Shown: positions 1 to 7,070, counted from the stretch's first letter. The stretch: DNA of 12,040 bases from Castellaniella sp. UBA6218 (GCA_002421865.1 DISE01000056.1:164-12203), one strand, 5' to 3'. The notes: a model not told the origin generated them from the letters alone. Numbers and translations are program-made.

Positions 1-1
1 G

Positions 2-586
2 GTGGCCATCGTCGGCGCCTCGGGCTCGGGCAAGAGCACGCTGCTGCACGTGCTGGGCCTGCTGGACGAGCCCGACGCCGGGCAACTGTGGGTCGCTGGT
101 CAAGCCGCCTCGGGGCTGGACGAGAAGCGCCGCAGCCGGTTGCGCAATCAATCTCTGGGCTTCGTCTACCAATTCCATCACTTGTTGCCGGAGTTCACGG
201 CGCTGGACAATGTGGCCATGCCCCTGATCGTGCGCCGCATGCCTCGCGCACAGGCCCGGGATCAGGCGGCCGCGATGCTCGAACAGGTCGGCCTGTCGGC
301 CCGGGCCGCGCATTTTCCGGGCCAGCTGTCGGGCGGCGAGCGCCAGCGCGTGGCCTTGGCGCGGGCGCTGGTGACCCGGCCTGCCTGCGTGCTGGCCGAC
401 GAACCGACCGGCAATCTGGACCGTCACACGGCCGCCGACATGTTCGATCTGCTGGCGCGCATCAACCGGGAACTGGGCACGGCCTTCGTCATCGTCACCC
501 ACGATCCGGCGTTGGCGGCCCTGGCGCACCGGCGCTTTCACATGCAGGCGGGACTGCTCGCCGAGGATACGGAAGAAGCCGGCTGA
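2..586 (+). CDS. lolD: LolD, ATP-binding subunit of the lipoprotein-releasing ABC transporter LolCDE (5' end missing)
   Basis: This is the cytoplasmic ATPase that powers LolCE to release outer-membrane lipoproteins from the inner membrane to the periplasmic carrier LolA. The visible 194 residues carry every ABC motif. Counting the first visible codon as 1, these are Walker A GASGSGKS (5-12), Q-loop Q57, signature LSGGE (109-113), Walker B VLADEP (130-135) followed by the D-loop, and the switch histidine H167. The stretch FHHLLPEFTALDNVAMP (58-74), just after the Q-loop, is highly characteristic of LolD and separates it from MacB- or FtsE-type ATPases. The gene is open at the window edge: the GTG at position 2 is an internal valine, and about 30-40 N-terminal residues are missing compared with the usual length of about 225-235. 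lolC would be expected upstream, outside the window. The downstream hydrolase starts 68 bp after the stop. Confidence 0.95.
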   Translation: MAIVGASGSGKSTLLHVLGLLDEPDAGQLWVAGQAASGLDEKRRSRLRNQSLGFVYQFHHLLPEFTALDNVAMPLIVRRMPRAQARDQAAAMLEQVGLSARAAHFPGQLSGGERQRVALARALVTRPACVLADEPTGNLDRHTAADMFDLLARINRELGTAFVIVTHDPALAALAHRRFHMQAGLLAEDTEEAG

Positions 587-645
587 AACGCAGCGTCCGG
601 CCGCTTGCGTCTGTGTGCTGGCGCCCGCCGGGCGGACGCTCGAAC

Positions 646-652
646 GGAGGAG
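646..652 (+). promoter_or_regulatory. Ribosome binding site that fixes the start of the TatD-family gene
   Basis: GGAGGAG sits 2-8 nt before the ATG at 655. This strong Shine-Dalgarno match decides the start, because the reading frame stays open far upstream through lolD. The ATG also places the family's N-terminal motif DTHCHLD at residues 4-10, exactly where it is expected. Confidence 0.75.
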
Positions 653-654
653 CC

Positions 655-1494
655 ATGCTGATCGACACCCATTGCCATCTGGACGCTCCGGAGTTTGACG
701 ACGACCGGCCAGCCGTGATCGAACGGGCGCGGCGGGCGGGCGTCCGGAGCATCGTGATTCCGGCTGTGATGCGCGCCAATTTCGAAGCCGTGCGGGCGCT
801 GGCGCATGCCACGCCGGGCGCTTGCTATGCCCTGGGCATCCACCCCTTGTATGTCGATCGGTCTGCGGAAGCGGACCTGGACGCGCTGGACACCGCGCTG
901 TCGGCGGCGCGGGACGATCCCAGGCTGGTGGCGATCGGCGAGATCGGACTGGATTTTTTCGTGCCGGCCTTCAATACGCCGGAATTGCGTGAACGCCAGG
1001 AACGGTTCTATGCGCGCCAACTGGATCTGGCGCAATGCCACGGCCTGCCGGTGCTGCTGCACGTGCGCCGGTCCCAGGACACGCTGCTCAAGCACCTGCG
1101 CCGCCGCCCGTCCATCGGCGGCATCGCCCATGCCTTCAATGGCAGCTTCCAGCAGGCGGAGCAGTTCATCGCGCAAGGCTTCGCGCTGGGCATGGGCGGG
1201 GCCATGACCTTCGAGCGCGCCCTGCAGATCCGGCGCCTGGCGGCCGCATTGCCGGTCGAAGCCCTGGTGCTGGAAACCGACGCGCCCGACATCCCGCCCG
1301 CCTGGCTGGGGCGCGGCCCCGATGGCCGGCCCCGGCCTGCGCGCAATGAACCGGCGGAAACGGCCGGCATCGCCCGGGCTCTGGCCGAATTGCGCGGTCT
1401 GGAAGCCGATGCTTTGGCCGAGCGGTGCGCCGCCAATGCCCGTAGGGTGCTGCCCCGGCTCACGCATGTCCTCAACGGGCTGGGCTCCGCGTAG
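655..1494 (+). CDS. TatD-family metal-dependent hydrolase/DNase, YjjV-like
   Basis: A 279-residue cytoplasmic TIM-barrel metallohydrolase of the TatD superfamily; characterised members are divalent-metal-dependent 3'-5' exonucleases or DNases. All expected metal ligands are present: H6 and H8 in DTHCHLD, E96 in GEIGLDF, H136 in LLHVR, H159 in IAHAFNG and D209 in LETDAPD. The segments IVIPAVMRANF (33-43), GGAMTFERALQIR (181-193) and LETDAPDIP resemble E. coli YjjV more than TatD itself, so I give no gene symbol. The length is full for the family. It begins 68 bp after lolD and is followed 90 bp later by comEC on the same strand, so co-transcription is plausible. The true substrate cannot be read from sequence; a role in DNA repair or nucleic-acid turnover is inferred from the family. 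Confidence 0.93.
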   Translation: MLIDTHCHLDAPEFDDDRPAVIERARRAGVRSIVIPAVMRANFEAVRALAHATPGACYALGIHPLYVDRSAEADLDALDTALSAARDDPRLVAIGEIGLDFFVPAFNTPELRERQERFYARQLDLAQCHGLPVLLHVRRSQDTLLKHLRRRPSIGGIAHAFNGSFQQAEQFIAQGFALGMGGAMTFERALQIRRLAAALPVEALVLETDAPDIPPAWLGRGPDGRPRPARNEPAETAGIARALAELRGLEADALAERCAANARRVLPRLTHVLNGLGSA

Positions 1495-1574
1495 TTTCCC
1501 GGCTGGACCGGAATGCGCGCGGTGTGTCCCGGTGGCTGTTTTTCCCCTTAATCTGGCGGAGGTTTTCAGTTTCC

Positions 1575-1583
1575 AGGGGAAGG
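1575..1583 (+). promoter_or_regulatory. Ribosome binding site of comEC
   Basis: A purine run, AGGGGAAGG, ends one base before the ATG at 1585, with its GGGGA core about 4 nt upstream. It supports that ATG as the comEC start. A second GGCGGAGG-like run near 1556-1562 has no start codon at a suitable distance. No promoter or terminator is evident in the 90-bp gap between the TatD-like gene and comEC. Confidence 0.5.
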
Positions 1584-1584
1584 C

Positions 1585-4119
1585 ATGCTCGGGCGTGCGA
1601 CTGTGGTGGCGGGGCTGGCCGGCGTGCTCGGCGCCCATCGGTTGGCCGATTTGCCGGGCGGTGGCACCCTGGCGCTGGCATCCAGCATGCTGGGCGTGGC
1701 AAGTTGGGCCGTGTGGCGCGCGCATGCGCGCGCGGCGGAGCGGCCTGGACGGGAACGGGCGGGTGTCTTTGCCGAGCTGCGCGGCCCGATGCTCTGCCTG
1801 CTGAGCGCCTGGTCCGGTTTCGTTTTCACTGTGTTGGGCGCCCAGACGCGCCTGGATCAGTCGCTGGCCGGAATCAATGTGGACAAGGTATCGCGCGTCA
1901 CCTTGCGTGTCGACAGCCTGCCCCGGCTCCAGCCGGACCGGCTGGATTTCGAGGCCGTGGTGCTGGACGCGCATCCTGGCGGGGTTCCTGCGCGGATCCG
2001 GGTGCGCTGGCCTGCCGGTGGCTGGCATGGGCCTTATGCGCCCGCGCGGCCGCCCGATACGCCGTTTCCCGAAGTGAGGCCCGGGCAGGTCTGGCGCATG
2101 GCGCTGGTGCTGCGACCGGTGCGCGCCACACTGAATTTTCATGCCTTCGATGCCGAGGCTCACGCCTTCGCCGCCGGCATCCGTGCGCAAGGGAGCGTGC
2201 GAGGTACGCCGGAATGGCTGCGCGACGAGGACTGGGCCGGCCTGTCCGTGATCGCCGGGCGCGCGCGCCATGCGGTGCGCGAGGCCATGGCGCCGTATCT
2301 GCGGGATCTGCGCTACGGTCCGGTGCTGCGGGCCCTGGCCATCGGCGACCAGGACGGCGTGGACGACACCGACTGGACAGTGTTCAACCGCACCGGCATC
2401 ACCCATCTTGTTTCCATCAGTGGTTCGCACATCACGATGCTGGCCGGAGCGGCCGCGCTGGCGGTGTCGTTCCTGTGGCGTCGTCTGCGTTGGCGCGGTC
2501 GTGTCCTGGCCGAGCGCTGGCCGGCCCGGCGGGCGGGCGCTGTCGCGGCGCTGCTGACCGCCTGGCTGTATTGCCTGCTGGCCGGCTGGGGCGTGCCGGC
2601 GCGACGCACTTTCATGATGCTGGCCGTGGTGGCGGGCGCCCAGGCCCTTCAACTGCGCATCAGCGGTTCGCGGGTGCTGGCGCTGGCGGCTGTGGCCGTG
2701 GTGGCGACGGACCCCTGGTCGGTGCTGTCGGGGGGATTCTGGCTTTCGTTTCTGGCGGTGGCCGTCCTGCTGGCGGTCGGGGCGAGGGCGGAAGAGCGGC
2801 CCGCGGCGGGCGAGAGTGCCGCCGCTCTGATTCCGCCGCGGCGGCTCGACCGCTGGCTACGCGGCTTGAAAATTGCGGCGCGCCTGCAATGGGCCGTGAC
2901 CTGGGCGTTGGCTGCGCCGCTGGCCTGGATCTTCCATGAGGTCTCGCTGGTATCCCCGCTGGCCAATGCCTACGCCATTCCGGTCATTGAACTGCTGGTC
3001 ACGCCGCTGTCGCTGCTGCTGGCCGCCGTGGCGCTGGCGCCGGGCCTGGAGTCCGTCGCGGCCGTCCTGGCCTGGCTGGCCCATGGCCTGCTGGCTCTGA
3101 TGATGCGGCCGACCGAATGGCTGGCCGCCTTGCCCGCTTGGCCTGTGCCCGCCGGCCCGGCATGGGTGTATCTGCTGGGCATGGCCGGAGTGGCGGCGGC
3201 GCTCTGGCCGGGCGCCTGTCCGCCTCGCCATCGCGCCTGGGCCTGGTTCGCGCTGGCGCCGATGTTGCTGTGGCCGCCGGACCGTCCCGGCGATGGAGAA
3301 TGGGATCTGCGCGCCTTGGACGTGGGGCAAGGCAGCGCGTTGCTGATCCGCACGGCGCGGCATTCGCTGCTGTTCGACGCGGGCGCGCGCCATGCGCGGC
3401 ATGCGGATGAAGGCGCCCGCACTGTCGTCCCGGCCCTGAAGGCGCTCGGCGTGGCCCGGCTGGACGCATTGATCGTGTCCCACGCCGACCTGGATCATGC
3501 CGGCGGGGTGCGCAGCGTGCTGGCCGCGGTGCCGGTGAGGCAGGCTTTCTCGTCCTTCGACCTGGAATCCTGGCTGCATGCCGAGACCCGCAAGCTGCAC
3601 GCCGAGACCACGCCTCTGCCGCAGGCGGCCTCGCCGTGCCGCTTCGGCGATCGCTGGCGCATGGATGGGGTCGAATTCGAGTTTCTCTGGCCGCTGGATG
3701 CGCGTGCGCGCCGCAAAGGCGTGGAGGCCAACGCCGGCAGTTGCGTGTTGCGGGTACGCGGGGCGCACCACAGTCTGCTGCTGACCGGCGACATCGAACG
3801 GCATGCCGAATCGGCCCTGGTCGAGCGCGGCCTGACGCCGGCGGACATTGTCGTGGCCGCGCATCATGGTTCACGGACTTCGTCGTCCGCCCCATTCGTC
3901 GATGCCGTGGCGGCGCGGCATGTGGTTTTCCAGGTGGGCGCCTGGAACCGCCATGGCCATCCGGACGCCGCTGTGGTGGCGCGTTGGCGTCAATCGGGCG
4001 CGATACCCTGGCGTACCGATTTGCAAGGCGGGGTCAATGCCCGATCGCGCGCGGATGGGTTGGCGCTGTCCGGCGCCCTGGGTTCGTTTCGCCGCTACTG
4101 GCACGGGCGGCGTTTCTAG
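1585..4119 (+). CDS. comEC: ComEC/Rec2 family DNA internalisation channel
   Basis: An 844-residue polytopic inner-membrane protein that, in naturally competent bacteria, carries single-stranded DNA across the cytoplasmic membrane. An N-terminal hydrophobic region and soluble OB-like domain (DUF4131, roughly residues 1-200) come first. The Competence domain follows, with many membrane segments (about 245-560) and the signature HLVSISGSHITM at 274-285. The C-terminal metallo-beta-lactamase-like domain (about 573-800) has DVGQGS (579-584), the metal motif SHADLDH (632-638), LTGDIE (733-738), AAHHGSRT (758-765) and NRHGHP (788-793). The domain set is complete and the length is normal, so the gene looks intact. 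The conserved HxDxDH and GD suggest a metal-binding, possibly nuclease-active, C-terminus, unlike degenerate versions. Presence of comEC alone does not prove competence. Its stop codon interlocks with that of bphP on the other strand. Confidence 0.95.
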   Translation: MLGRATVVAGLAGVLGAHRLADLPGGGTLALASSMLGVASWAVWRAHARAAERPGRERAGVFAELRGPMLCLLSAWSGFVFTVLGAQTRLDQSLAGINVDKVSRVTLRVDSLPRLQPDRLDFEAVVLDAHPGGVPARIRVRWPAGGWHGPYAPARPPDTPFPEVRPGQVWRMALVLRPVRATLNFHAFDAEAHAFAAGIRAQGSVRGTPEWLRDEDWAGLSVIAGRARHAVREAMAPYLRDLRYGPVLRALAIGDQDGVDDTDWTVFNRTGITHLVSISGSHITMLAGAAALAVSFLWRRLRWRGRVLAERWPARRAGAVAALLTAWLYCLLAGWGVPARRTFMMLAVVAGAQALQLRISGSRVLALAAVAVVATDPWSVLSGGFWLSFLAVAVLLAVGARAEERPAAGESAAALIPPRRLDRWLRGLKIAARLQWAVTWALAAPLAWIFHEVSLVSPLANAYAIPVIELLVTPLSLLLAAVALAPGLESVAAVLAWLAHGLLALMMRPTEWLAALPAWPVPAGPAWVYLLGMAGVAAALWPGACPPRHRAWAWFALAPMLLWPPDRPGDGEWDLRALDVGQGSALLIRTARHSLLFDAGARHARHADEGARTVVPALKALGVARLDALIVSHADLDHAGGVRSVLAAVPVRQAFSSFDLESWLHAETRKLHAETTPLPQAASPCRFGDRWRMDGVEFEFLWPLDARARRKGVEANAGSCVLRVRGAHHSLLLTGDIERHAESALVERGLTPADIVVAAHHGSRTSSSAPFVDAVAARHVVFQVGAWNRHGHPDAAVVARWRQSGAIPWRTDLQGGVNARSRADGLALSGALGSFRRYWHGRRF
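1716..1733. repeat. 18-bp perfect palindrome of alternating purine-pyrimidine inside comEC
   Basis: GCGCGCGCATGCGCGCGC is its own reverse complement and alternates purine and pyrimidine throughout. It lies in the N-terminal coding region of comEC and codes for an Arg/Ala/His-rich stretch after an early membrane segment. Such sequences can extrude as a hairpin or adopt Z-form in vitro. In a GC-rich gene it may be chance. Confidence 0.6.
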
Positions 4120-6149
4120 GCGCCAGGGTGCGTCGGTCGTGCGCCGCCGTCGAACAGGGCGAATCCGTTGCCACCGCCATGCTTCATGCGGTACATGGCC
4201 ATGTCGGCATTGTGCAGGGCCATTTCGAGCGTCATGCCGGGTTCCAGTACCGCCGCGCCGATGCTGGCGCTGATCCGCGTGTTGTCCTGATCGAGCCGGT
4301 ACGGTTGGGCGATGGCCTGGATCAGCCGTTCTCCCAGCGCCCGCAGGGCATCGAGGCTCTTTTGCCTGGGCAGCACGATCGCGAACTCGTCGCCGCCCAG
4401 GCGGGCCAGAAGATCGGAATCGCGCAGCAGATGGCTCATGCGCTGGCCGGCTTCGATGAGCACCTGGTCGCCGGCCGAATGGCCGTAGGTGTCGTTCACC
4501 GGTTTGAAACGATCCAGATCAATCAGGAAAACCGCAATGAAAGTTTCCGGACCGGATTCGTTCAGCCCGATTTTTTCCACATAGTTCTGCAATTGCTGCC
4601 GATTGCCCAGGCCCGTCAGGGGGTCGGTCAGGCTTTGTTGTTCGAGTTGCAGGTAATCCAGCAGCTCGCGCAACAGGGTCCGCAATTCACTCGCGGCCTC
4701 GTATTCGTAATCTTCCCATGGCAACGCCTGGCCCTGGGTCTGCTCCTTCCAGGCATCGAACGAACGTCTGGGGGAAAGCGGCGTTCCGGGGATATGGGCA
4801 TCCGGCTTGTCGGGCGGGCCGGCCCATTCGATGTTTTCGGGTTGTTCGTGTCGCAACAAGACGATGAAGTTGTCGTCGTCGACCTGGATGTGGAGCGCGC
4901 CACTGGCAAGGCGGACCAGTTCGCTGTGCCGCGCCAGGTCATCGGGTATGCGGTTGTAGCCGTGCACCGGGGCTGTGGCGCCGCTTTGCAGCCAGCGCCT
5001 CAGGCACTCGAACGCTTCGGCCGCGGGCACCTGACCGCTCTGGTAGTTTGTCCGCTTGAAATAAGCCCAGGCTCCGTCAGCCTTGAAGGCCTGTCGGACA
5101 CGCTCGAGCTGTTGATGGATTGCGTCGTCGGTGGGCCCGCGGGTTTGCAGGTCCTGTTTCAGGCGTGCGCGGTACGTCGAGTGCTCGTGGCGCGCGTTCG
5201 CGCGGCCTAGCTGCCGCAGCCCGCCGATATGCAAGGCGGCGGTATTGGCCATGTGTTCGCACAATAGCCGCACGGCGAACGGCAAGCTGCGGGGCTGGAG
5301 GCTGTGGCATACCACCAGCCCCCACAGCGTGCCATTGACTACGATCGAGACGCTGAACGATGCGGCCACACCCATGTTCTTCATGTATTGGATATGGGCG
5401 GGATGCGCGGCGCGCAGTTCGGAATGGGTCAGGTCGAGGGGTTCGGAGCCAAGATGGATGATGGGGACCGGGTCGGCGTGCGCGTCGGCGATGAGCCGCT
5501 GGCGCTTGACCACGTAGAGCGAGCGGGCGTTCTGAGGAATGTCGTTCGCGGGGAAATGTTGGCCCAGATAGCCGCGTATGCCGGGTTTGAGCGCTTCGGC
5601 AATGACTTTGCCGTGCCAGTCATGCATGAACTGCAGCAAGATGACGCGGTCGAAGCCCGTGCTCAGGGCAATGTGACGCATGAGGCACTCGGCGGCCTGT
5701 TCAGGGGTGCTTTGGGTCGCCAGCGCCGCGGTGCACGCCGCGAGCAGGGCGCCACGGGACTGGGCCAGTTCGTCGGGCATCTCGCCCTCTACGTGCTTCT
5801 GGCGATATTCGATCTCGATCAGCGTGCGATTCGCCAAGCGGTGGCCGGCGAGCACGAGGTCCCGGCTTCCAAGCGTCAATGCCCGCAAATGACTGCCCGC
5901 GATCCCCAGATGATTCATCTCCTTCAGCGCGCCGGGTAGCGGCAGGCTGGGGAAAATGGCTTGCCAGGGCTGTCCGATCAATTGCGCCGCTTCCTTGTCC
6001 AGCCATTCTGCGATGTTGGCCGAAGCGCCGACGAAGCGCTGGTTGTCATCGAGCACGAGCAATCCGCCGTGCGGCTGGATGTTGCCGGCGAGATGCAGTT
6101 GCGCGGTCAGGCAGTCAGTGAAAACAGGATCGGTCAGTGCCATGGGCAT
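4116..6149 (-). CDS. bphP: Bacteriophytochrome diguanylate cyclase (PAS-GAF-PHY-GGDEF)
   Basis: A 677-residue red/far-red photoreceptor whose output is predicted to be c-di-GMP synthesis. The PAS domain (about 10-115) has the biliverdin-attaching Cys13 eleven residues before IQPHG (24-28). The GAF domain (about 130-310) has FPANDIP (199-205), R218, R246, H252, Y255 and H282. The PHY domain (about 320-490) has the complete tongue with WAG (442-444) and PRRSF (460-464). A helical linker (about 483-507) leads to the GGDEF domain: DPLTGLGNR (509-517), active site GGDEF (585-589) and an intact inhibitory RxxD (576-579) five residues before it. There is no kinase or EAL domain. The start at 6149 is preferred over the ATG at 6143 because AGG lies about 10 nt before it; both keep Cys13. 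The start lies inside the 3' end of the heme oxygenase gene, implying translational coupling. Tyr176 of the Deinococcus family model is replaced by Leu172. Confidence 0.95.
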   Translation of the reverse strand: MPMALTDPVFTDCLTAQLHLAGNIQPHGGLLVLDDNQRFVGASANIAEWLDKEAAQLIGQPWQAIFPSLPLPGALKEMNHLGIAGSHLRALTLGSRDLVLAGHRLANRTLIEIEYRQKHVEGEMPDELAQSRGALLAACTAALATQSTPEQAAECLMRHIALSTGFDRVILLQFMHDWHGKVIAEALKPGIRGYLGQHFPANDIPQNARSLYVVKRQRLIADAHADPVPIIHLGSEPLDLTHSELRAAHPAHIQYMKNMGVAASFSVSIVVNGTLWGLVVCHSLQPRSLPFAVRLLCEHMANTAALHIGGLRQLGRANARHEHSTYRARLKQDLQTRGPTDDAIHQQLERVRQAFKADGAWAYFKRTNYQSGQVPAAEAFECLRRWLQSGATAPVHGYNRIPDDLARHSELVRLASGALHIQVDDDNFIVLLRHEQPENIEWAGPPDKPDAHIPGTPLSPRRSFDAWKEQTQGQALPWEDYEYEAASELRTLLRELLDYLQLEQQSLTDPLTGLGNRQQLQNYVEKIGLNESGPETFIAVFLIDLDRFKPVNDTYGHSAGDQVLIEAGQRMSHLLRDSDLLARLGGDEFAIVLPRQKSLDALRALGERLIQAIAQPYRLDQDNTRISASIGAAVLEPGMTLEMALHNADMAMYRMKHGGGNGFALFDGGARPTHPGA

Positions 6150-6801
6150 GTGTGCTGAATACCTGGATGAAATGATTGAAGGCGGCGTTGGCGCCTTGGA
6201 GCAGTGCGTCGGGTTCGATGTGCCGTTGTTCTGTCCGCAGATATTCCAGCAGTGCATGCCAATGGTCAGACATGCGCGCTTGATGATCCCAGTACCAACG
6301 GCTTTTTTCAAGCGACTGCGGGCAGTATTTCTGCAGACGGGCCGTGATGAAACGCGCGCCCTGCGTGGCGCCTTCGAGCACGTACCGGATGCCCAGGTAG
6401 GCCGAAACGCCGTCATTCCAGGGAGGTGGGACCGTCCCGTCGCAAGGCGAACCCTTTGGCTGGCTTGCCGCATCGGACGCGTGGACGGGCGCGATGGTTT
6501 CGCAAGCCGCGCCCGGCACGTGTCGGGTCAATTGTTGGATGTCCTCGCGCAGGGCGGGCAGGCGCGGCTGATAGGCGGGCAGCGCTGTGGGTGCGTGACC
6601 GGCCAGGCCGATCAGCCAGGCCTCGGTCGAGGCGTGCGCGGCATGCAGATGTTGCAGGCAGCGCAAATAAGTGTCCTGATCCAGCCCGGGTTGCAGCAGG
6701 GCGTGCAGCAGGGGCGATCTGTCCAGTGTCTGGTGGCGCGTACGGGTTTGCTCGCGCAGCCAGGCATGCAGGTCGTTTTCAGGCGTGTGTTTCGTGATCA
6801 T
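6115..6801 (-). CDS. bphO: Biliverdin-producing heme oxygenase, BphO type
   Basis: A 228-residue all-helical cytoplasmic enzyme predicted to cleave heme to biliverdin, CO and iron, supplying the chromophore for the adjacent bacteriophytochrome. The proximal heme ligand is H23 in LREQTRTRHQTLD (15-27). The distal-helix motif is YLGIRYVLEGATQGARFI (135-152), which matches the family pattern YVLEG(S/A)xxG. Between the two halves lies a Pro/Ser-rich loop (about 100-130), longer than I expect for the family. Its 3' end overlaps bphP by 35 nt, so the two form one bphO-bphP unit, an arrangement known from other proteobacteria. The ATG at 6801 has only a weak AGAAG-like Shine-Dalgarno. The downstream partner makes a BphO role much likelier than iron-scavenging HemO/PigA. 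Confidence 0.9.
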   Translation of the reverse strand: MITKHTPENDLHAWLREQTRTRHQTLDRSPLLHALLQPGLDQDTYLRCLQHLHAAHASTEAWLIGLAGHAPTALPAYQPRLPALREDIQQLTRHVPGAACETIAPVHASDAASQPKGSPCDGTVPPPWNDGVSAYLGIRYVLEGATQGARFITARLQKYCPQSLEKSRWYWDHQARMSDHWHALLEYLRTEQRHIEPDALLQGANAAFNHFIQVFSTHAHGTDRSCFH

Positions 6802-6816
6802 GAGGCGCTTCTGGAA

Positions 6817-6830
6817 TCAGGCGTGCCTGA
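6817..6830. promoter_or_regulatory. 14-bp palindrome just upstream of bphO, possible operator
   Basis: TCAGGC-GT-GCCTGA is a perfect 6-bp inverted repeat with a 2-bp centre, 16 bp before the bphO start. Relative to the -10-like box at 6839-6844 it would begin almost at the transcription start, a usual place for a repressor site. The regulator is unknown and the assignment is inferred from position and symmetry. Confidence 0.35.
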
Positions 6831-6838
6831 CAAGCCTT

Positions 6839-6844
6839 ATTATG
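6839..6844 (-). promoter_or_regulatory. -10-like box for bphO-bphP
   Basis: On the minus strand this reads CATAAT, five of six matches to TATAAT, in an otherwise GC-rich stretch 38 bp before the bphO start. No recognisable -35 hexamer lies 16-18 bp upstream, so if it is a promoter it may be weak or activator-dependent. Confidence 0.25.
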
Positions 6845-6897
6845 CGGCACCCGGGCATCCCGTGGCGCCGGGGCGGTGCGAGGTCGCGCTGCACCTG

Positions 6898-6941
6898 CCT
6901 GTCGTTGTACAGTGTGCTGGAGTCGTCCTGTCGTTGCTCAG
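6898..6941. repeat. Direct repeat of 15 bp in the bphO/bkdA1 divergent region
   Basis: CCTGTCGTTGTACAG (6898-6912) recurs as CCTGTCGTTGCTCAG (6927-6941), 13 of 15 identical with a perfect 10-bp core and a 29-bp period. Each copy contains a CTG-N8-CAG dyad. The pair lies about 97-140 bp before bphO and 155-198 bp before bkdA1. The spacing is close to three helical turns, which would suit two regulator units on one DNA face. The function is inferred. Confidence 0.45.
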
Positions 6942-7070
6942 GATATCCCTAGTGGTTTTCGCGGTCTTGCGCGAACATGCGGGATCGGCGATGATCCGGC
7001 GGCCGTCCACAAGACGACTGTGGTCCTTTCGAGAATACCCTGGACGCGGGGGTTCTCCTGCGGGCTTGTT

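Noticed and set aside
88..654. N-terminal extension of the TatD-like protein, the frame being open back to 88
   Set aside because: The extension overlaps lolD out of frame and is low-complexity. The ATG at 655 has a strong ribosome site and gives the canonical N-terminus.
538..2652. A 704-codon minus-strand open frame opposite the TatD-like gene and comEC
   Set aside because: It lies antisense to two genes with complete family motifs. The translation is Arg/Gln/Pro/His-rich with no recognisable domain, typical of GC-rich antisense frames.
6150..6473. Longer BphP starting at 6473
   Set aside because: The extra residues are read out of frame through bphO and resemble no phytochrome N-terminus. 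The ATG at 6149 puts Cys13 at the normal distance from IQPHG.
6982..6997. GGATC-N6-GATCC inverted repeat in the divergent region
   Set aside because: The arms are only 5 bp and no promoter element is nearby; this is within chance expectation.
6934..7038. Sigma-70 promoter for bkdA1 (for example TTGCTC or TTGCGC boxes, GAATAC as -10) or a sigma-54 site near TGGTTTTCGCGG
   Set aside because: No pair of boxes has both adequate matches and proper spacing, and the GG-to-GC distance does not fit sigma-54.
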